Origin: Spirochaeta sp. | Lineage (GTDB): Bacteria; Spirochaetota; Spirochaetia; DSM-27196; SLAA01 | Assembly (NCBI GenBank): GCA_020201015.1 | Contig: JAIVHN010000113.1 | Span: 1-6,367, forward strand | Reading direction: 5' to 3' | DNA length: 6,367 bases | Shown here: piece by piece, positions 1 through 4,485 of the stretch | Position numbering within the stretch: the first letter of the stretch is position 1 | Layout of the letters: each line of letters begins with the position of its first letter | Made by a program: the position numbers and the translations under genes | Notes under the pieces: generated by a model | Seen by the model: the letters and a program-made list of their open reading frames with translations, nothing else | Told to the model about the DNA's origin: nothing | The model's database searches: none

Positions 1-183
1 ACTGGGTTTAGTGACCAGAATCTCGACCCGCTTTTCAATTTTTGCCAGATCTTTCTCTAAGCCACGCGCAAGATTGATACCTGTTTCAAACTCTTTGACC
101 GCTTCATCGAGCGGCAGCTCGCCAGAGCGCATACGCGAGGCAATCTCTTCCAATTCTTCTAATCGTTCCTCAAAGTTTTTCAT
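1..183 (-). CDS. xseB: Exodeoxyribonuclease VII small subunit (partial, 3' end outside window)
   Basis: This is the small subunit of exonuclease VII, a cytoplasmic nuclease that degrades single-stranded DNA; several small subunits bind each XseA through helical coiled-coil contacts. Sixty-one residues are visible, starting MKNFEERLEELEEIASRM. The family signature is clear: FEERLEELEEIASRMRSGELPLDEAVKEFETG followed by LARG and a charged helix ending KRVEILV (the usual pattern is F-E-L-E-I-V-L-SGELPLEEAL-YE-G). Family members are usually about 65-85 residues, so only a short tail is missing. The ATG at 183-181 is preceded on the minus strand by AGGAG (198-194), about 10 bases away. It overlaps the xseA stop codon by 4 bases (ATGA), so the two subunits are probably translationally coupled, which fits a complex needing more small than large subunits. 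Identity is nearly certain; only the C-terminus is unseen. Confidence 0.95.
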   Translation of the reverse strand, partial: MKNFEERLEELEEIASRMRSGELPLDEAVKEFETGINLARGLEKDLAKIEKRVEILVTKPS

Positions 184-1448
184 TGTGGAGCTTCTCCTCT
201 TCCGGGATGCTGTCTTTCGGATTCGACAGCTTTGCTTGGAAGGCGTGGAATTTCCAGCACCTCGGCACACAGCAAACCCTCTGCCGGTTGAACCTCAATT
301 TGTGTTCCCGGTTGCACATCGGCTGCCGAACGTAACACGCTTTTCGTGTTCGCCTCTACCACTCGTACAATCGAGTAGCCGCGGCCAAGCACTTCAAAAG
401 GAGAACACGCGGCAAGCTCACGCTCTGCAAGATTGTGTCGGTTTCGTGCTGCCTTCAGGATATCGGTAATTCCACGAACTAAATCGTCCTTAGCGTCGTC
501 GAGGCGCTGTAGATATGGTTGGCTGAGTATACGAAACTGTTGTTCAAGTTCGGTTCCCGAAAAACGTCGAAGCAAGAGTTGAGCACGCGCCAACCGTGCG
601 CTAAAGGCGTGAATGAGCGTTCGAGCGGTTTCGAGTACATGGCGATGTAGATCCTCGCGCTGCGCCGTTACAATCTCGGCAGCCGCCGAGGGAGTAGGGG
701 CGCGATAGTCTGCCGCGAGGTCACACAGCGCGGTGTCTATCTCGTGGCCAACCGCCGATATTACCGGTGTTTCCGAGTCGGCAACTGCCCGAACGACACG
801 CTCCTCTGAAAAAGCCAACAGATCTTCTATCGAACCGCCTCCGCGGGTAACAATGATAACTTCACCTAAACGATGGTGGTCGGCGTAATGCACAGCCGCC
901 GCAATGTCGGCAGCAGCGGCATCACCCTGCACTGCGGTTGGAACTATGATGACGTGCAGTCCTGCGTTGCGGCGACCAACAACCTGCAAAAAATCTCGGA
1001 GTGCTGCGCCGGTAGCTGAAGTGACGACCGCAACCTTGGTAGGAAAAATCGGTAGCGTTTTTTTTCGATTGGCATCAAATAGCCCCTCGGACGCAAGCGC
1101 TTGCTTTCGTTCTTCAAGCATTTGGAGTAACCGGCCGACGCCGCTGCGTTGCATAGCGGTACAGATAATCTGGTAGTTTCCACGCTTGGCGTATACTGTC
1201 ACGCGGCCATGTACCGTGACCATCTGGCCGTCGGATGGTTTGAAACCTAAACGTACGGCGTCACCACGGAACATTACTGCTTGAATTTGTGAGTCCTCAT
1301 CTTTCAGTGTGAAATACAAATGCCCGGAGCCAGCTGGCCTAAAGTTAGAGATCTCACCTTCAACCGCCACTTCGCCAAGTGAGCTTTCCAAGGTAGTTTT
1401 TATTACGCCGGTTATTTGAGAAACGCTGAGGGGTTTCATGCCTTGCAT
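180..1448 (-). CDS. xseA: Exodeoxyribonuclease VII large (catalytic) subunit
   Basis: XseA cuts single-stranded DNA from both ends into oligonucleotides and acts in repair and recombination with XseB. The 422-residue product has the normal family layout. An N-terminal OB-fold covers about residues 6-100 (LSVSQIT, VEGEISNF, GHLYFTLKD, then VHGRVTVYAKRGNYQI). The catalytic domain follows: SATGAALRDFLQVVGRR (144-160), TRGGGSIEDLLAFSEE (201-216) and SAVGHEIDTALCDLAADYRAPTPSAAAE (231-258). D152, R202, H235 and D238 sit where the E. coli active-site residues D155, R205, H238 and D241 are expected. A long helical region comes next, ending in the conserved SPFEVLGRGYSIV. The length is slightly below E. 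coli XseA but within range. Two starts are possible, ATG at 1448 and ATG at 1439 (MKPLSVSQIT); neither has a convincing Shine-Dalgarno sequence, so the longer one is given. An A8 run in codons 128-131 is the one oddity. Confidence 0.97.
   Translation of the reverse strand: MQGMKPLSVSQITGVIKTTLESSLGEVAVEGEISNFRPAGSGHLYFTLKDEDSQIQAVMFRGDAVRLGFKPSDGQMVTVHGRVTVYAKRGNYQIICTAMQRSGVGRLLQMLEERKQALASEGLFDANRKKTLPIFPTKVAVVTSATGAALRDFLQVVGRRNAGLHVIIVPTAVQGDAAAADIAAAVHYADHHRLGEVIIVTRGGGSIEDLLAFSEERVVRAVADSETPVISAVGHEIDTALCDLAADYRAPTPSAAAEIVTAQREDLHRHVLETARTLIHAFSARLARAQLLLRRFSGTELEQQFRILSQPYLQRLDDAKDDLVRGITDILKAARNRHNLAERELAACSPFEVLGRGYSIVRVVEANTKSVLRSAADVQPGTQIEVQPAEGLLCAEVLEIPRLPSKAVESERQHPGRGEAPQ
1058..1065 (-). 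repeat. A8 homopolymer tract inside xseA
   Basis: The plus strand reads eight consecutive T, so the xseA coding strand has A8 spanning the codons for R128, K129, K130 and T131 (cga aaa aaa acg). Runs of this length are prone to polymerase slippage, which would frameshift xseA early in the catalytic domain. The frame is intact here. Whether the length varies between strains cannot be seen from one sequence. Confidence 0.6.
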
Positions 1449-1492
1449 TGTTTGCAGCTTAACCTGTTACCATGATAAACTCAATGAGCTTT

Positions 1493-1517
1493 TGGCCAGC
1501 ACAATTTCGGCTTGCCA
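1493..1517 (+). promoter_or_regulatory. Imperfect inverted repeat just upstream of the ribosome binding site
   Basis: TGGCCAGC (1493-1500) and GCTTGCCA (1510-1517) form an 8-bp stem with one mismatch (C1497 opposite T1513) around a 9-base spacer. The repeat ends three bases before the GGAG Shine-Dalgarno of the 1533 gene. In the transcript it could be a 5'-leader hairpin; in DNA it could be an operator half-site pair. There is no T tract after it, so it is not an intrinsic terminator. It could also be chance. Confidence 0.35.
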
Positions 1518-1520
1518 GTT

Positions 1521-1525
1521 GGAGA
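1521..1525 (+). promoter_or_regulatory. Shine-Dalgarno deciding the ATG 1533 start
   Basis: GGAGA at 1521-1525 lies 8 bases (from the end of GGAG) before ATG 1533. It favours that ATG over the in-frame TTG at 1512, which lies upstream of this site and has no Shine-Dalgarno of its own. Confidence 0.7.
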
Positions 1526-1532
1526 ACCAATA

Positions 1533-2891
1533 ATGTTATGTGTCAATGCCGTTCACTGTACGCGCTACCTTTTTGCTGAACTGCCAAATGGCAAGAGTGC
1601 CTGGGATATTCTTGTTGAGCGTATTCGGGCAATGCAACACAGCGACATAGGGCCAAAAACACCGGTGCTGCTTCTGGCACCTGAAGGACTGATTCAGAAT
1701 ATACCGAGTACATGGGATGTCGAAACACGAGCAGCATGGACGCCGCAAGACTTCTTTGCCACCATTCGTCGGTATTCCGATCGTAGCGATCCGGCCGATA
1801 CAGCTGTTTTGTTTGTCTATGCTGATGCACCGTTTGTGTCACCTTCCGTGACAGTACAATTGCAAAAGTTACACAAAGACCAGCATGTGCAGTATACCTT
1901 CGCGGATGGATATCTGGACGGCATGGCACCCGAGTTCATTGACCGGCGTATTCTGTCGGCACTCGAAAAACTTGCTTCCGACCTACCGATGCAGCGGGGT
2001 CTCCTATTTGAAACCGTTGCCAAGGACATTAATTCTTTTGACGTAGAGACCGAGTTGGCGCCTGCCGATTATCGTGATCTTCGGCTGCAACTTTATTGTG
2101 ACGGTGCCCGTACCACTGCTCTTTGCAGTGCGCTCATCGAGGCAGGAGGTGAAGAGTCCGACGCCAAGCTTCTGAGCTTACTGCGGGAGCAGGCACAAAT
2201 ACTCCGCACTCTTCCAAGTTTCGCTGCAGTAGAGGTAAGTACGGCTCGGGCGCAAGATATCGGATATCTACCGACCTACAGCAACCCTTCGGGAAAACAA
2301 TTTATGGAGCTTGAGAACTTTTCCAGACTATGCACTGAACTTGTTGCGTTTGCACCCGAAATAAGCATGTCGTTATCGGTACCCGGCGAGATTGCGCTTC
2401 ACCCGCAACCTGTAGAACTCGTGGCGGCAGCAAAGAAGGCCGGTGTCTCCCGGGTAATTCTAGAGACCGGTGGTTGTGGCTGGAACTCCGATACACTAAT
2501 GAAGATTCATGCCGTGGCACCCGATATACATATTGTGGTAGACCTTGACGCGCTTGACCGGCCAACGTACGAAAAACTTCGAGGTCAGGGCTATGATGAG
2601 GCGTACGCCTTTGCAGAGGAAGCCCTCAGACTATTTGAAGATCGGTGTTATATTGCCTCGACGCGCTCGACACTCAATGAAGTTGATTTAGACAATTTTT
2701 ATGCGTATTGGAAAAGCAAAGGTGCCCACGTGCTTATTCGGAAGTATGATCATTTTTCAAAGCGGCTTCCCGACCTACGGGTAACAGATCTTGCACCATT
2801 GCAACGCCATCCATGTCGTCATCTTGAACGTGATCTCAGCATTGCAGTCGACGGCATTCAATTTCTGACTCTACTTCCGGGGGTAATGTAG
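1533..2891 (+). CDS. Spiro-SPASM-like protein: NTP-transferase-like domain plus cysteine-less radical-SAM-like domain and shortened SPASM tail
   Basis: The 452-residue product has three regions. Residues 1-200 resemble a degenerate nucleotidyltransferase: LFVYADAPFVSP (around Y96-P100) sits where SpsF/IspD-type enzymes have a GDxPL motif, and a later PADYRDLRLQLYCDGART segment resembles the end of that fold. Residues about 230-420 follow a radical SAM pattern: VEVSTARAQDIGYLP (233-247), then SLSVPGEIALHP (G285, E286, H290, P291) and AAKKAGVSRVILETGG. However, no cysteine occurs where CxxxCxxC should be (residues 238-248), so an iron-sulfur cluster there looks impossible. The C-terminus, HPCRHLERDLSIAVDG (C428), matches the start of a SPASM domain, but the protein stops soon after, without the expected further cysteines. 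These features fit the spirochaete-specific spiro-SPASM family, whose function is unknown to me. ATG 1533 was chosen for its GGAGA site; TTG 1512 would add seven residues. It heads the run of sugar genes, suggesting a structural or regulatory role in glycan assembly. Confidence 0.72.
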   Translation: MLCVNAVHCTRYLFAELPNGKSAWDILVERIRAMQHSDIGPKTPVLLLAPEGLIQNIPSTWDVETRAAWTPQDFFATIRRYSDRSDPADTAVLFVYADAPFVSPSVTVQLQKLHKDQHVQYTFADGYLDGMAPEFIDRRILSALEKLASDLPMQRGLLFETVAKDINSFDVETELAPADYRDLRLQLYCDGARTTALCSALIEAGGEESDAKLLSLLREQAQILRTLPSFAAVEVSTARAQDIGYLPTYSNPSGKQFMELENFSRLCTELVAFAPEISMSLSVPGEIALHPQPVELVAAAKKAGVSRVILETGGCGWNSDTLMKIHAVAPDIHIVVDLDALDRPTYEKLRGQGYDEAYAFAEEALRLFEDRCYIASTRSTLNEVDLDNFYAYWKSKGAHVLIRKYDHFSKRLPDLRVTDLAPLQRHPCRHLERDLSIAVDGIQFLTLLPGVM

Positions 2892-2941
2892 CCGGTACCG
2901 ACTATACAGTGGTTGGAGGCGCACGCAACTCCGAGCGTCGC

Positions 2942-3814
2942 ATGCCACTGAGTATACTGGTTCTTCATCGGGGCGGGCGAATAGACCGCGAGGGTCTGTT
3001 TCGTGACTTATCCGAACGACATGACGGTGAGATTATTTCAATTGAAGCGGCTGAAGGCAGCTACGACGTTGAGCGACTTGCGCAACGCTACGGCAATGTA
3101 AAGTTCATTCTACCTGCTCGTTCCATGAATATTGGCGCGCAAATTAATGTCGGTATGAGTGAGTGTTCGAGTGAGTATTTGTATGTTATCTGGAATGATA
3201 TGCGCCTGCACGAAATCTCCGAACGTATGCTAAGCCGGGTAATGTCGGAAGACGTCCTGTGTAATGCACCGTATATTCGCAATGACAGGTCTTTGGTAAT
3301 ACCTACGGTGATGACGCCAGCCTTTGAGAGGAGAGGTAACCTGCGCGTCCTTCCGCAGACGCCCCACAGTGAAACTGTTGTGAGCCTTTATCCGTATGAC
3401 TACGTTGGCATCTACCGGAAACAACGCTATCTCGATGTATTTGGCTACGATTCTCGCATTAACCGACCCTACTGGCAAAAGCTTGAGTTCGGGTTACGGT
3501 GCTGGATGTGGAATGAGCAAATCCACCTAAGTTCGGCGCTACGCATTGCGTACTCAGGATCGCCACCCTCGGAAGATGCAACTCCCGATGAGGACTACCT
3601 GCGTTTTTACTGGAAAACGCTTGGTGTACGCATATCATTGAGCGGTGCGGACCTCAGCTCTCGCAGACTTATTGGGGGCATAGTTAGAACTCCTACGGGA
3701 GCTCCGACACTAATTAGATCGTTCCGCGAATTGCGACGCGAGCTGCGGCGGTATGGGCCACGGTACAAGCGATCGGCGCTCAAGGTCATCTCGGAGTGGG
3801 AGGCTGACGTGTGA
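2942..3814 (+). CDS. GT-A (family 2-like) glycosyltransferase-like protein
   Basis: The predicted 290-residue protein starts MPLSILVLHRGG, a beta-strand opening like that of family 2 glycosyltransferases, which transfer sugars from nucleotide donors. The best family signal is NIGAQINVGMSECSSEYLYVIWNDMRL (residues 63-89), matching the GT-A segment in which a conserved N-x-G-x-x-x-N-x-G helix leads into a strand ending at the metal-binding DxD. Here that site reads W84-N85-D86-M87, so a classic DxD is missing. Downstream, YDYVGIYRKQRYLDVFGYDSRINRPYWQKLEFGLRCWMWNE resembles the acceptor-side region where such enzymes check for a large folded family (the G-F-D and E-D-x-x-W area). The C-terminus is rich in Arg and Lys, possibly binding membrane or a partner. 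ATG 2942 is preferred for the conserved start, but GTG 2909 is in frame and would add 11 residues; GGAGG at 2915-2919 is too far from ATG 2942 (22 bases) and lies after GTG 2909. Its stop overlaps spsF by four bases. Confidence 0.65.
   Translation: MPLSILVLHRGGRIDREGLFRDLSERHDGEIISIEAAEGSYDVERLAQRYGNVKFILPARSMNIGAQINVGMSECSSEYLYVIWNDMRLHEISERMLSRVMSEDVLCNAPYIRNDRSLVIPTVMTPAFERRGNLRVLPQTPHSETVVSLYPYDYVGIYRKQRYLDVFGYDSRINRPYWQKLEFGLRCWMWNEQIHLSSALRIAYSGSPPSEDATPDEDYLRFYWKTLGVRISLSGADLSSRRLIGGIVRTPTGAPTLIRSFRELRRELRRYGPRYKRSALKVISEWEADV
3798..3803 (+). promoter_or_regulatory. Shine-Dalgarno of the spsF-like gene
   Basis: GGGAGG lies 7 bases before the GTG start at 3811, inside the end of the previous gene. 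It is the strongest ribosome binding site in the operon. It supports the GTG start and suggests the cytidylyltransferase can initiate on its own as well as by coupling. Confidence 0.75.
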
Positions 3815-4485
3815 TTGCGGTTTTTTTACAAGCCCGGCTTGGTTCTACGCGGCTGCCACGGAAGGCACTTTTGCCGTTGGTAGGAGATACCGTAGTTGGA
3901 CATGCAATGAACAACCTACGTAAGATCCATGCCGATGAATTCTGGCTGCTGACCGATCAAGATAGTTACGCTGAGCTGCAGCCCATTGCGGAGAAGCATT
4001 CCTTCCAGTGCCTGTCCGGCCCTACAAATGACGTGTTAAAACGATATGCGGTTGCTGCTGAAAAACTTGGTCCCGATCTTATAGTGCGAGCCACCGGAGA
4101 TAACCCACTGGTTTCTTCTGAACTTGCAAACCTACTGCTTGAAGACTCCCGCGCATGCGCGTCTGCGTATTCCGGGTATCTGGGGCCTCCTATTGGAGTC
4201 GGTGTGGAGCTTGTGAGTACAAAAGCATTATTACAGGCGCACATGAGTGCGACATCGCATTACGAGCGGGAACACGTAACTCCCTATCTGTATACTCATC
4301 GGGATCTTTTTCAGGTATATCTGCCCTATGCACCTGCGCAGTACTGTCTTCCGGAAGCACGAGTTACGCTTGACACTCTCAGGGATTACCGTCATCTCGA
4401 GCAACTTTTTGCCCAATTGCCCTGCAACGAAGAAATTAAAACGCTTCAACTGCTTGAATACTTACGGACCGGGCCAGCCGCGTGA
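3811..4485 (+). CDS. spsF: SpsF/NeuA-type cytidylyltransferase
   Basis: This family activates sugars by transferring CMP from CTP, as NeuA and PseF do for nonulosonic acids; SpsF itself is known from Bacillus spore coat polysaccharide genes. The 224-residue product is a single GT-A-like nucleotidyltransferase domain. The nucleotide-binding loop QARLGSTRLPRKAL spans residues 7-20 (R9, G11, S12, R14, P16, K18). GPTNDVLKRY follows, then VRATGDNPLV (residues 92-101; D97 is the likely metal-binding aspartate), YEREHVTPYLY (151-161), and RVTLDT (184-189) near the end, all typical of SpsF. Length is close to the family norm of about 230-250. The start is GTG, with a good GGGAGG site, and overlaps the upstream stop as GTGA; the same overlap joins it to the next gene. 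The neighbouring SpsG/PseG-like gene repeats the Bacillus spsF-spsG pairing. The sugar substrate is not readable from sequence. A T7 run falls in codons 4-6. Confidence 0.9.
   Translation: MIAVFLQARLGSTRLPRKALLPLVGDTVVGHAMNNLRKIHADEFWLLTDQDSYAELQPIAEKHSFQCLSGPTNDVLKRYAVAAEKLGPDLIVRATGDNPLVSSELANLLLEDSRACASAYSGYLGPPIGVGVELVSTKALLQAHMSATSHYEREHVTPYLYTHRDLFQVYLPYAPAQYCLPEARVTLDTLRDYRHLEQLFAQLPCNEEIKTLQLLEYLRTGPAA
3821..3827 (+). repeat. T7 tract at the start of the spsF-like gene
   Basis: Seven consecutive T cover codons 4-6 (gtt ttt tta). A length change would frameshift the gene almost at its start, so this is a candidate phase-variable site. The tract is short and the frame is intact here, so this is a possibility only. 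Confidence 0.45.

Larger units (their letters stand above)
1449..1532. promoter_or_regulatory. Divergent intergenic region between xseA and the glycan-type operon
   Basis: These 84 bases separate two outward-reading operons and must hold promoters for at least one and probably both. For the plus strand the best guess is TTGCAG (1452-1457) with GATAAA (1474-1479) at 16-base spacing; this is a weak sigma-70-like match. For the minus strand, TTGAGT followed 17 bases later by TAAGCT is a similarly weak match, and it would place the transcript start very near the xseA ATG. Neither is convincing alone. No terminator is needed because both operons read away from the region. Confidence 0.4.

Noticed and set aside
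11..469. Open frame of 152 codons on the plus strand across xseB and the end of xseA
   Set aside because: It is antisense to two clear genes, has low-complexity Ser/Arg-rich sequence and shows no family motif.
1470..1478. Possible flagellar sigma-28 -10 element (CCATGATAA)
   Set aside because: Only about five of eight bases match GCCGATAA, and no TAAA element lies at the right distance upstream.
1582..1593. TGCCAAATGGCA palindrome near the start of the spiro-SPASM-like gene
   Set aside because: It is short, lies in coding sequence and has no partner site nearby.
2893..2900. CGGTACCG palindrome in the gap before the glycosyltransferase-like gene
   Set aside because: Eight bases are too few to call, and there is no T tract, so it is not a terminator.
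2834..2941. Possible frameshift joining the spiro-SPASM-like gene to the next frame
   Set aside because: The next frame is open from 2834, but its translation (SQHCSRRHSIS...) does not look like a SPASM continuation, so a repaired fusion is not supported.
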